Shown: one piece after another, positions 1 through 6,398 of the stretch
Layout of the letters: each line of letters opens with the position of its first letter
How positions within the stretch are numbered: the first letter of the stretch is position 1
Assembly (NCBI GenBank): GCA_021772025.1
Contig: JAETNT010000006.1
Span: 1-64,000, forward strand
Length of the DNA: 64,000 nucleotides
From: Enterocloster bolteae
GTDB lineage: Bacteria; Bacillota; Clostridia; Lachnospirales; Lachnospiraceae
Reading direction: 5' to 3'
Position numbers and translations under genes: made by a program
The notes under the pieces: model-generated
Told to the model about the DNA's origin: nothing
Seen by the model: the letters and a program-made list of their open reading frames with translations, nothing else
The model's database searches: none

Positions 1-81
1 ATATTTCACTGACAGCAGCCGCTTTTATGACTGCTTTATCATGATGCCTTCATGATTGTTGAAAACATTTGTTGTCAAGGT

Positions 82-279
82 TCAGTTCTTGGCTACGAGC
101 TTTATTTTCGTAGCAATGTACAAGGCCATCTTACCAAGCAATAGCTGGGTGAAATACGATTTGCCACTTCCCGTATTCCCGCAGACAATGGCATGGGGTG
201 CCTTTTCTGGTTGCCATGTCGCATACCTCTCGATGCCAAAGGTAAGATAGAACTGGTCTAATAAAATTGGTATCTCCAT
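82..279 (-). pseudogene. Truncated FtsK/SpoIIIE-like conjugation ATPase fragment
   Basis: The 65-residue frame carries an intact Walker A motif (GNTGSGKS, residues about 34-41) in a context typical of the FtsK/SpoIIIE-like coupling ATPases of Tn916-type elements. Those proteins normally exceed 400 residues, but this frame stops 24 residues after the Walker A motif and no continuation of the ATPase fold is seen in any frame down to base 1. The start is supported by AGAGG seven bases upstream. It lies 12 bases after the preceding membrane-protein gene, as in Tn916-like transfer modules. It may be a deletion remnant or a recombination boundary; a sequencing frameshift is less likely because the downstream reading frames do not resume. 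Confidence 0.5.
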
Positions 280-291
280 GTATTCTACCTC

Positions 292-1026
292 TTAGAAATC
301 ACGGTCACGGGGGCGTGAAACCGTCCGGGTACTCACCTGCTGTCTAGCCAGTAATTTCATGTTCTGTTCTTCGCAGAAGCTGTCATTTGTCCACACGATT
401 CCCCAGTTAATATTAATCCCTAAATCCTGGGGTTCAATTACCTGGAGCAGAGGGTAGGCCACGCCATCGTAAATATGTACAGACTGATTAATACCAACAA
501 ATTCCATGGCGTTTAATTTCTGGGTTAACCTTCCCTGCAAAATCGTGCGAAAAGCTTCCAGGTCTATATCACCCTCTTTCAAAGCTGAAAAACGATATAT
601 GGTAATATTCCCTCGTTGATAGTAATGAGGTGTTGTTGCAATCTCGCTTATAAAAGCCGGACGTTTTATGCGTAAACTTTCGTGCATTTCCTGTATTACA
701 ACAAATATAGCCCTTTCCACAAGCTGATAATTAGACTCTGCTAGTTCTGACGCAAGTTGTTGCTGACGCAAAAGTTCCCGACGTTCAATTTCTTCTCTTT
801 CTGTCAGCAATTTTTCTTTCCGTTCATGGAAATAGAAGTAAATTCCCAGAACCACAGCGGTCGTTATCATTATCAAGTCAATATAACGTGCAATCAACAG
901 AATCACAAGATACACTCCGATACACGCCAAGGCGAACATCATAACCATCAATAAGGCATACAGGACAAGACGGCCATACCGTTTATCATTCCACGAGTTT
1001 TGTATATCGTCCAATATCTTTTTCAC
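292..1026 (-). CDS. Conjugative-element membrane protein, two N-terminal TM helices
   Basis: 244 residues from a GTG start that overlaps the stop of the upstream gene (GTGA), showing translational coupling. Residues about 20-50 and 52-68 form two hydrophobic helices, followed by a charged, coiled-coil-prone stretch rich in Glu, Arg and Gln (about 69-100) and a soluble C-terminal domain with no motif I can name. Proteins of this shape lie directly upstream of the FtsK-like ATPase in many Gram-positive conjugative elements, so a role in the transfer apparatus at the membrane is inferred from position. No catalytic residues are recognised. Confidence 0.6.
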   Translation of the reverse strand: MKKILDDIQNSWNDKRYGRLVLYALLMVMMFALACIGVYLVILLIARYIDLIMITTAVVLGIYFYFHERKEKLLTEREEIERRELLRQQQLASELAESNYQLVERAIFVVIQEMHESLRIKRPAFISEIATTPHYYQRGNITIYRFSALKEGDIDLEAFRTILQGRLTQKLNAMEFVGINQSVHIYDGVAYPLLQVIEPQDLGININWGIVWTNDSFCEEQNMKLLARQQVSTRTVSRPRDRDF

Positions 1027-1355
1027 AGAAGCACCACCTTTGAAGCTTTAGCGGTAAAAACATAATCATCACCCCGGTGATAGAAGGAGCCAACAAAGTC
1101 ATTAGCTGTTGCTTTGACAGTGCCGCCTTTTGCTTCTAATTCCTCAGAGGTAATTACAGGAGCCTTTTCCTCTACCTTTATAGAAAACTTCTCATACTTA
1201 TTCTTTGGTGCTGTAACTTCATAGGCATAACCTAAAATGTTGTCGGTCCTTTTTCCGTCAGTATATTCCCGAACTTCTCTTACATTAGTTATTAAAACCT
1301 CTTTTGAATTTGCTACCTGTTCAAGCCCTAATTTAATATCGCTCACTCTAATCAT
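1023..1355 (-). CDS. DUF961-like small conjugative-element protein
   Basis: 110 residues, preceded by a good ribosome site (GAGGAA, seven bases before ATG). It is first in a three-gene leftward run with the membrane protein and the FtsK-like fragment. Small proteins of the DUF961 (Tn916 Orf22/Orf23) family occupy this place at the head of transfer modules; the resemblance is by size, position and general composition, not by a diagnostic motif. A TTGACA box on the minus strand at 1404-1409 could be its -35 element, though no good -10 is evident. Function unknown. Confidence 0.5.
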   Translation of the reverse strand: MIRVSDIKLGLEQVANSKEVLITNVREVREYTDGKRTDNILGYAYEVTAPKNKYEKFSIKVEEKAPVITSEELEAKGGTVKATANDFVGSFYHRGDDYVFTAKASKVVLL

Positions 1356-1756
1356 TCTTTATTCCTCGCTTTCATTGTTAAAGACTTTTCGCAAATTTTT
1401 ACCTGTCAAGCAAAGATGGTCTGTCTCTTGCCATATCTATCACCCCTTTACGAAAGCAGAGGGAAATTTAACGCAAAAAAACCCCTGCAATTATTCAACG
1501 GGTTAGGGAACAGTTTATAAAACAGAAGTATAAAAACGTAAGTATAGCAAAACAAAAAAATCTAAAATAACCAATTATATTATAGACTTTCAGTCTGCTA
1601 ACCATCTGTAATACTGTTTTCCTATCCCTAGTTAGAACCAGCGTTCCAACTTTTGATAAATACAGAGGTAATTATTTGTTAGCGATATTAAATTATGGAT
1701 ATACATTACCACATGTCTTGTGTTTTGTAAAGCATATTTTTGTTTTTTTATAAAAT
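1356..1756. other. AT-rich intergenic region inside the element
   Basis: Four hundred bases without a convincing gene. On the minus strand a short hairpin (AACCC/GGGTT arms at 1480-1504) is followed by seven T, so it could act as a weak terminator or attenuator ahead of the transfer genes. The rest is AT-rich sequence with no clear repeat or ribosome site. An 89-codon plus-strand frame at 1237-1506 runs antisense to the small transfer gene and is not considered real. Confidence 0.4.
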
Positions 1757-2038
1757 CTATTTAAGTGACCTAAAATATTGGACTAGTTCATATAATATTA
1801 TAGTTTCTTTATCGTTAAGCATAGAAATATCTAATGTTGCGGTTTCATTTAATCCCAATAAATAGTCTGTAGATACTTGAAAAAGTCTTGCTAAATCCAC
1901 TATTAATGCTGTAGATGGTACTGATATTCCCATTTCCCACGCATTGACTGAACTTCTCGTTACATTCAGTTTTTTTGCTAATGCTGATTGAGTAAAATTT
2001 TTTTTTTCTCTTAACTGTTTGATTTTATCGGCTACCAT
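1757..2038 (-). CDS. XRE-family helix-turn-helix regulator
   Basis: A 93-residue Cro/CI-type repressor. Residues about 5-58 form the HTH_3 domain with the usual pattern (LREKKNFTQSALAKKL, then SSVNAWEMG, then LARLFQVSTDYLLG). The short C-terminal tail has no sensor domain. ATG at 2038 is preferred over a GTG at 2047 because AGAGG lies eight bases before it. It diverges from the cell-wall-binding-protein gene, and a TGATA-N6-TATCA inverted repeat lies between them, so autoregulation and control of the divergent promoter are likely. Such regulators commonly control element maintenance or cargo genes. Confidence 0.85.
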   Translation of the reverse strand: MVADKIKQLREKKNFTQSALAKKLNVTRSSVNAWEMGISVPSTALIVDLARLFQVSTDYLLGLNETATLDISMLNDKETIILYELVQYFRSLK

Positions 2039-2074
2039 ATTTTGCACCTCTTCCTCATAATACGATAATCAAAA

Positions 2075-2090
2075 TGATATTGCATTATCA
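2075..2090. promoter_or_regulatory. Probable XRE operator, TGATA-N6-TATCA
   Basis: TGATATTGCATTATCA is an inverted repeat (TGATA, six bases, TATCA), and a further GATAAT half-site lies about ten bases to its left. It sits between the XRE gene and the divergent promoter, 15 bases upstream of that promoter's -35 box, which is the usual location for an autoregulatory operator. Binding is inferred. Confidence 0.5.
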
Positions 2091-2105
2091 AAAAGATGTT
2101 ATAAA

Positions 2106-2134
2106 TTGACATTTACTTTGATGTGGGATATAAT
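2106..2134 (+). promoter_or_regulatory. Consensus sigma-A promoter of the cell-wall-binding protein
   Basis: TTGACA at 2106-2111 and TATAAT at 2129-2134 are separated by exactly 17 bases. The ribosome site TTGGAGG and the ATG at 2164 follow. Both hexamers match consensus, so this should be strong unless repressed through the neighbouring operator. Confidence 0.85.
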
Positions 2135-2163
2135 ATGCTTAAAATAAATTTTGGAGGTTTATC

Positions 2164-3333
2164 ATGAAAAGAGGTATGAAAAAAGCTGTTATTATATCCT
2201 TGACAGCGACAATGGCATTTGCAACAAGCAAGTTCGCATATGCAAATACTCAAGCGTTACCAAATGGAACTATTGTTAATCAAAACGGAATATATTATCT
2301 TACAGATTCAAGTGGTGAAAAATATTCTGGTTGGTTTATTGATTCAAAGGAAGATTGGTATTATTTCAATGAATCAGATAAATCAATGAAAACAGGCTGG
2401 CACCATGATGAGAAAGACGGATATTGGTATTATCTAAGCTTGTCAGATGGAAAAATGGTTACAGGTTGGCAGACGATTGATGGAAAAGAATACTTTTTTC
2501 AGCCTGTTAGGGATAGGGGAAATTATGTGTTTAATGATGAAAAGGAGAAGTGGTTGTATTCCATCAATAGTAAAGTTCCGTATGGGGCAATGTATGTGAA
2601 TACTACTACGCCAGACGGCTTGAAAGTAGATAATCAAGGCGTGAAAATAGTTGATGAAAAAATACCAACGGGTAATGATATTAAGACATCTGATATAGTG
2701 AAAAATGGTTGGGTTTCTGAAAACGGAAAATGGTACTATTATAATGCCGGGGCCGTAGTTAAGGACCAATGGTTGGATTTGAATGGAAAATGGTATTATG
2801 TAACATCAGATGGGACAATGGTTTCTAATTCATGGAAAGTGATTAACGGAAATTCTTATTACTTTGGTAATGATGGAGCGATGTATGTCAATACTACCAC
2901 GCCAGATGGTTCAAAAGTTGACGAAAATGGTGTTAAAATTATTATTTCAAATCAGATAGATTATAGCCAATATGTTGGCGATTATGCTGTTATGGAAGAA
3001 CCTAAAATGGGAAATGTTTATTGGGGCGGAGTTTTTGAGATTACAAAAGTAAGCGGTAATAAAATATATGGTAGTTTTACATTACAGGCAAGTGCGTCTG
3101 ATTCTGGAATTGATATAGATTTTTCTAATGGCGTTTTAATGGATAACAATGCTTTTACAATTAAAGGTGATGATTATTATCGCCCATGGGATAAAGATGA
3201 ATATATAACGGAAGATTGCATTATTAATTGTCAATTAGATACATTTAATGGAAAATTAGTTATCAGAACGTCGGGTGATGATAGGATTAACGATACTTAT
3301 TATAAAACTTTAAAATCAATAGAAAATTATTAA
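2164..3333 (+). CDS. Secreted cell-wall/choline-binding-repeat protein
   Basis: 389 residues. The N-terminus (residues 1-27) is a signal peptide with a basic start, a hydrophobic core and an AYA-type cleavage site. Residues about 35-260 hold at least six aromatic cell-wall-binding repeats with the GW..(D/N)GKWYY.....G pattern of the CW_binding/choline-binding family, so the protein should sit on the cell surface bound to wall polymers. The last 120 residues (from about 265) form a separate domain I do not recognise. Its GC content is low, like the rest of the element and unlike the chromosomal genes after 3700. It is probably a cargo gene affecting surface or host interaction. Confidence 0.8.
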   Translation: MKRGMKKAVIISLTATMAFATSKFAYANTQALPNGTIVNQNGIYYLTDSSGEKYSGWFIDSKEDWYYFNESDKSMKTGWHHDEKDGYWYYLSLSDGKMVTGWQTIDGKEYFFQPVRDRGNYVFNDEKEKWLYSINSKVPYGAMYVNTTTPDGLKVDNQGVKIVDEKIPTGNDIKTSDIVKNGWVSENGKWYYYNAGAVVKDQWLDLNGKWYYVTSDGTMVSNSWKVINGNSYYFGNDGAMYVNTTTPDGSKVDENGVKIIISNQIDYSQYVGDYAVMEEPKMGNVYWGGVFEITKVSGNKIYGSFTLQASASDSGIDIDFSNGVLMDNNAFTIKGDDYYRPWDKDEYITEDCIINCQLDTFNGKLVIRTSGDDRINDTYYKTLKSIENY

Positions 3334-3348
3334 TAATAGAGCAATCAA

Positions 3349-3380
3349 GGCTAGATTAGAACTCTGCTTCTAATCTAGCC
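3349..3380 (+). terminator. Hairpin after the cell-wall-binding-protein gene
   Basis: Perfect 12-base arms (GGCTAGATTAGA and TCTAATCTAGCC) with an 8-base loop lie 16 bases after the stop codon. Only a short T-rich stretch follows, so it is a plausible but not ideal intrinsic terminator. Confidence 0.55.
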
Positions 3381-3415
3381 TATTTCCATTATGGGGTTAA
3401 TCCTGCCATACACCC

Positions 3416-3488
3416 AAAAAGTCAAGAGAAAATAAATTTTGCTTTGCAAAGAGAAAATAAATTTTGCTTTGCAAACTCTTGACTTTTT
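3416..3488. repeat. Hairpin enclosing a perfect tandem 25-base repeat
   Basis: Arms AAAAAGTCAAGAG (3416-3428) and CTCTTGACTTTTT (3476-3488) are complementary and enclose two exact tandem copies of a 25-base unit, 3425-3449 and 3450-3474. Each unit contains the short palindrome TTTGCTTTGCAAA at its end. The T-run of the right arm makes it a possible terminator on the plus strand. It may belong to the element's end structure. Confidence 0.55.
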
Positions 3489-3579
3489 TCATCACATTAA
3501 GCTTATTTCTCTGGTTACACTACTGGTTACACTCAAGACAGACGGCGTACAACATACCTTTCTACCTATGTTTTTTACG

Positions 3580-3609
3580 GTGATATGGGTTCAAGTCCCA
3601 TTTCCCGCA
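3580..3609 (+). other. tRNA 3'-end fragment, probable attachment site (attR)
   Basis: ATGGG-TTCAAGT-CCCAT (3585-3601) is a complete T-arm, followed by TTCCCGC (3602-3608), the 3' half of an acceptor stem, and discriminator base A (3609). No 5' half, D-arm or anticodon arm precedes it; the sequence upstream is unrelated. The implied 5' acceptor is GCGGGAA and the discriminator A favours a tRNA-Leu. A lone tRNA 3' end at the boundary between AT-rich element genes and housekeeping genes is the expected duplicate left by site-specific integration into a tRNA gene. The matching intact tRNA should lie left of the window. Confidence 0.6.
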
Positions 3610-3612
3610 TGA

Positions 3613-3657
3613 AAGGTGCCGTATTTTTTGAAACTTCAGAAAATACAGCACCTTTTT
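3613..3657 (+). terminator. Intrinsic terminator after the tRNA fragment
   Basis: Arms 3613-3627 and 3640-3654 pair over 15 bases with one mismatch and are followed by T's. It most likely was the terminator of the original tRNA gene, which supports the reading of the preceding bases as a tRNA 3' end. Confidence 0.75.
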
Positions 3658-3724
3658 GCATCTAGGAATCTTTTGCATATAAGCTGAAAATCCGTATAAA
3701 TTTCACCCCTTGCAGAATCAGAGA

Positions 3725-4309
3725 CTAAGAGTAAGTTTTGATAATGTCTTCGGCGATGCATTTTTTAGAGATACATCGATCCATAGCCTGTTTTTCTATG
3801 TAGCGATGCGCCTCGGGTTCGCTCAAGTTCAGCTGGCTGATTAAAATCCATTTTGCTTTATTAACCAGACGAATTTCCGCCATTTTTTCTTCAATAGACA
3901 ATGACTTTGTTTCCAATTGCCTTAACCGTTCTCTGGCGCTTTCCATCCAATGAAGAGCAAGGATCATGATTGGTTTAGAAGTGGGCTTGGGCAAAGTGAA
4001 TACACCGTATTCTGCGACCTTATCATGAATGCCGGCATGAATATCGCTTTTTACCAGAAGCAGCACTGCTGTCGGTTTGGCGGTACTGATATCAATGGCA
4101 AAACGAGTGCCGTTATCATCCGGTAATGGAGCATTGATAATAAGAAAATCAAAATCTTTTTCTGAGAGAATTCTTTTGGCGGTGCTAACACTTGCAACGA
4201 TGTCAACAGGACTGTACCTTGATTCCGGGAGCAGGCCGGTAAAGGCAGAAGCGAAGCTGTTTGCCGCAGACACGATGAGTATACTGTAAACACGCTCTTT
4301 TAAGCTCAT
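3725..4309 (-). CDS. ANTAR-domain antiterminator with a pseudo-receiver
   Basis: 194 residues, last gene of the leftward nitrogen operon, 81 bases after the glutamine synthetase gene. Residues about 5-120 align in pattern with a response-regulator receiver (LPDDNG after beta-3, PKP near beta-5). However, the phospho-acceptor Asp is replaced by Asn59 (FLIINAPLPDD) and the acidic pair after beta-1 is missing (ILIVSAAN). Residues about 125-190 form the three-helix ANTAR RNA-binding domain. ANTAR proteins bind nascent leader RNA and prevent termination; several control nitrogen genes. Co-location with GOGAT and two glutamine synthetases suggests it controls these operons, with an input other than phosphorylation. 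Target hairpins are not proven here. Confidence 0.85.
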   Translation of the reverse strand: MSLKERVYSILIVSAANSFASAFTGLLPESRYSPVDIVASVSTAKRILSEKDFDFLIINAPLPDDNGTRFAIDISTAKPTAVLLLVKSDIHAGIHDKVAEYGVFTLPKPTSKPIMILALHWMESARERLRQLETKSLSIEEKMAEIRLVNKAKWILISQLNLSEPEAHRYIEKQAMDRCISKKCIAEDIIKTYS

Positions 4310-4390
4310 TTGGCCCCTCCTGTTTTTGTAATTGCTGCGTATCCGGCACGAAAATGCACCGATGATGCGCTTTGCCGGATTTCTTATGAA

Positions 4391-5623
4391 TTACTGGTCT
4401 GCAGGCGGCATAGCAGGTCTGCAGTAGATGTCCAATATAGACTTAGGGATATGGTCTTTGATAAAGCGGCTGCCTGCCGCTGCCGCACATGCGGATTGCA
4501 AACTTCCCGGTAATTGCTGAAACTTGGCAAGGGTATCTGTGCCGGCTTTATACAGGTTGATATCGGCAGGCTCCGGTAACTCCAGCTTCTCTTTAATTCC
4601 ATGAAGGCCGGCATATATCATTAATGCAAATGCCAGATAGGAATTTGCCGCAGGATCCGGAGAACGGAGTTCAACACGCCTGTATTTGCCTACAGCGGCG
4701 GGAACTCTCACAAGCTGAGAACGGTTCTCTCTGGACCAGGAAATATATCTGGGCGCTTTATAACTGCCAAAGCGTTGATAAGAGCTTTGCAGCGGGTTCA
4801 AAAAAACGGTCATTTCCGCCGCTTTATCAAGGATACCGGCAATCAAAAAGTCCATATAATCTTTATTGTCCGATGATTTTACCGACATATTAATGTGGAA
4901 TCCATTTCCGGGCCTATTATCCAGGGGTTTTGGGCTGAAATCAGCATGAAGTCCGTTACGGCGGGCTACAATCTTTACAACGGTCTGAAAGGTCATGGCA
5001 TTATCTGCGGCAGTAAGGGGATCGGAATAGCGAAAGTCAATTTCGTTTTGCCCGGGGCCTTCTTCGTGATGTGAACTTTCAGGGCGTATCCCCATCTGCT
5101 CAAGTGTGAGACATACTTCACGCCGGATGTTTTCTCCTCTGTCTTCCGGGGCAAGATCCATATAGCCGGCATAATCGTAAGGCTCTTTTGTAGGATTTCC
5201 ATTGTCGTCCAGATTAAAAAGATAAAATTCCTGTTCCGCCCCAAAGAAGAATTGGCAGCCGGCTTTTTCGGCGTCCCGGACAGCTTGCTTTAAGATAGAG
5301 CGTGAATCACATTCAAATATTCTTCCGTCCGGATAGGAAACGCTGCAGAACATGCGGACTACCCGACCGTTCTCCGGCCTCCATGGGAGAGGCGTCAGAG
5401 TGTCCGCATCGGGGTGAAGCAGTAAATCCGAATGAGCTTCATCACCAAAGCCCTGGATGGCGGACGCATCAATGGCAATTCCATATTCAAAAGCACAGGG
5501 AAGCTCGTCCGGCATAATGGATATGTTCTTTTGTTTGCCAAATACATCACAAAAGGCCAGACGGATGAATTTTACATCCTCCTCCTGTACATATTGGATA
5601 ACCTCTTGCTTTGAATATTTCAT
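4391..5623 (-). CDS. glnA: Glutamine synthetase, type I-like
   Basis: 410 residues, somewhat short for GlnA (usually 440-470). It joins ammonia to glutamate using ATP. The beta-grasp N-terminus (residues 1-85) is followed by the catalytic domain with the conserved E-Q-E-F-Y metal-binding segment (GAEQEFYLF, about 123), the HHEEGPGQNE box (about 186) and the GFHINMS histidine-containing box (about 240). An RVP(A)A arginine-containing segment (about 303) and an ELRSPDP box (about 318) complete the active site. It is cotranscribed with the split glutamate synthase, completing a GS/GOGAT ammonia-assimilation unit. The missing C-terminal stretch suggests a shortened adenylylation/loop region. A second, type III enzyme is encoded divergently. 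Confidence 0.9.
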   Translation of the reverse strand: MKYSKQEVIQYVQEEDVKFIRLAFCDVFGKQKNISIMPDELPCAFEYGIAIDASAIQGFGDEAHSDLLLHPDADTLTPLPWRPENGRVVRMFCSVSYPDGRIFECDSRSILKQAVRDAEKAGCQFFFGAEQEFYLFNLDDNGNPTKEPYDYAGYMDLAPEDRGENIRREVCLTLEQMGIRPESSHHEEGPGQNEIDFRYSDPLTAADNAMTFQTVVKIVARRNGLHADFSPKPLDNRPGNGFHINMSVKSSDNKDYMDFLIAGILDKAAEMTVFLNPLQSSYQRFGSYKAPRYISWSRENRSQLVRVPAAVGKYRRVELRSPDPAANSYLAFALMIYAGLHGIKEKLELPEPADINLYKAGTDTLAKFQQLPGSLQSACAAAAGSRFIKDHIPKSILDIYCRPAMPPADQ

Positions 5624-5640
5624 AAGCCACCTGCTTTCCT

Positions 5641-6363
5641 TTAATTTGCTGCATACATTTGCTTATAAGGGCTTTTGCTGTCCGGCGTAATGACAGTGAA
5701 AGGGGAGGATAAAACCCTATCCACATCATATTTAAAGTCAGAACAATATTCGGACAGATATTCACGGATCTCCGTCAAATCTTCAAAAGAGGCAGGCCTA
5801 ACGGTAACCTGCGGGGGAAAGACAATGTCTGTGCAGTCGCCTCGAAGATACATTTTACCGCCGTGCATACCTGTACAAGGAAAATTGCCCACAATATGGT
5901 TTTTGCCGGAAGTCAGGCCAAGGACAATGATAATCCCGCCTGCCTGATATTCCCCCAGAAAGCTTCCGGCAGAACCGCCGATTATCATCACGGGAACCTT
6001 TTCTTTATATGCTTTCATATGGATTCCTGCCCGATACCCGGCATTGTCCCGGACATATATTTTGCCGCCGCGCATGGCATACCCGGCAGCATCTCCAATG
6101 CTTCCGTGGATCAGCAGTTTTCCTTCATTCATGGTATCGCCTACGGCGTCCTGCGCGTTGGAATTTACCGTAATGCAGGCATTGTTTAAATAGGCCCCCA
6201 GAGCATTTCCGGGGATTCCGTTAATGATAAGGGTTTTGTCCGACATTCCTGCGGCAATGAACCGCTGGCCGCAGCATCCGTTGATGGTACAAGCTTCACC
6301 GGTTTGACGCAGCGCCTCGTTTAAAGCCCTGTAATCCAAATTTGCAGCATCAATTATTTTCAT
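5641..6363 (-). CDS. Glutamate synthase GXGXG-domain subunit
   Basis: 240 residues, equivalent to the C-terminal alpha-subunit domain of GltB. Repeated G-x-x-G-x-x-x-G turns (GNALGAYL, GDTMNEGKLL, GDAAGYAMRGG, GGSAGSFLGEYQAGG) between residues about 45 and 150 build the right-handed beta-helix seen in that domain, whose role is structural. The last 70 residues are specific to this stand-alone form. It lies between the FMN/Fe-S subunit and glnA, with a GGGAGGTG ribosome site. Splitting GltB into separate glutaminase, synthase and GXGXG chains is known from archaea and some anaerobes. Confidence 0.85.
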   Translation of the reverse strand: MKIIDAANLDYRALNEALRQTGEACTINGCCGQRFIAAGMSDKTLIINGIPGNALGAYLNNACITVNSNAQDAVGDTMNEGKLLIHGSIGDAAGYAMRGGKIYVRDNAGYRAGIHMKAYKEKVPVMIIGGSAGSFLGEYQAGGIIIVLGLTSGKNHIVGNFPCTGMHGGKMYLRGDCTDIVFPPQVTVRPASFEDLTEIREYLSEYCSDFKYDVDRVLSSPFTVITPDSKSPYKQMYAAN

Positions 6364-6398
6364 AAATTATATCACACCTCCCAATACATGTAAATTTT

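Larger units (their letters stand above)
1..3609. mobile_element. Right-hand end of an integrative/conjugative-type element
   Basis: This stretch combines transfer-type genes (FtsK-like fragment, a two-helix membrane protein, a DUF961-like small protein), an XRE regulator, a secreted cell-wall-binding-repeat cargo protein, and at its right edge the 3' end of a tRNA gene. It is visibly more AT-rich than the nitrogen genes that follow. Elements that integrate in tRNA 3' ends leave such a duplicate at one end and an intact tRNA at the other, so the rest of the element, integrase and intact tRNA should lie left of base 1. No integrase or relaxase is visible here, so the element type is inferred. 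Confidence 0.55.

Noticed and set aside
1237..1506. 89-codon plus-strand frame in the element
   Set aside because: Largely antisense to the 110-residue transfer gene and without translation signals.
3425..3474. Short CRISPR-like array
   Set aside because: The two 25-base copies are directly adjacent with no spacer, and no cas gene is present.
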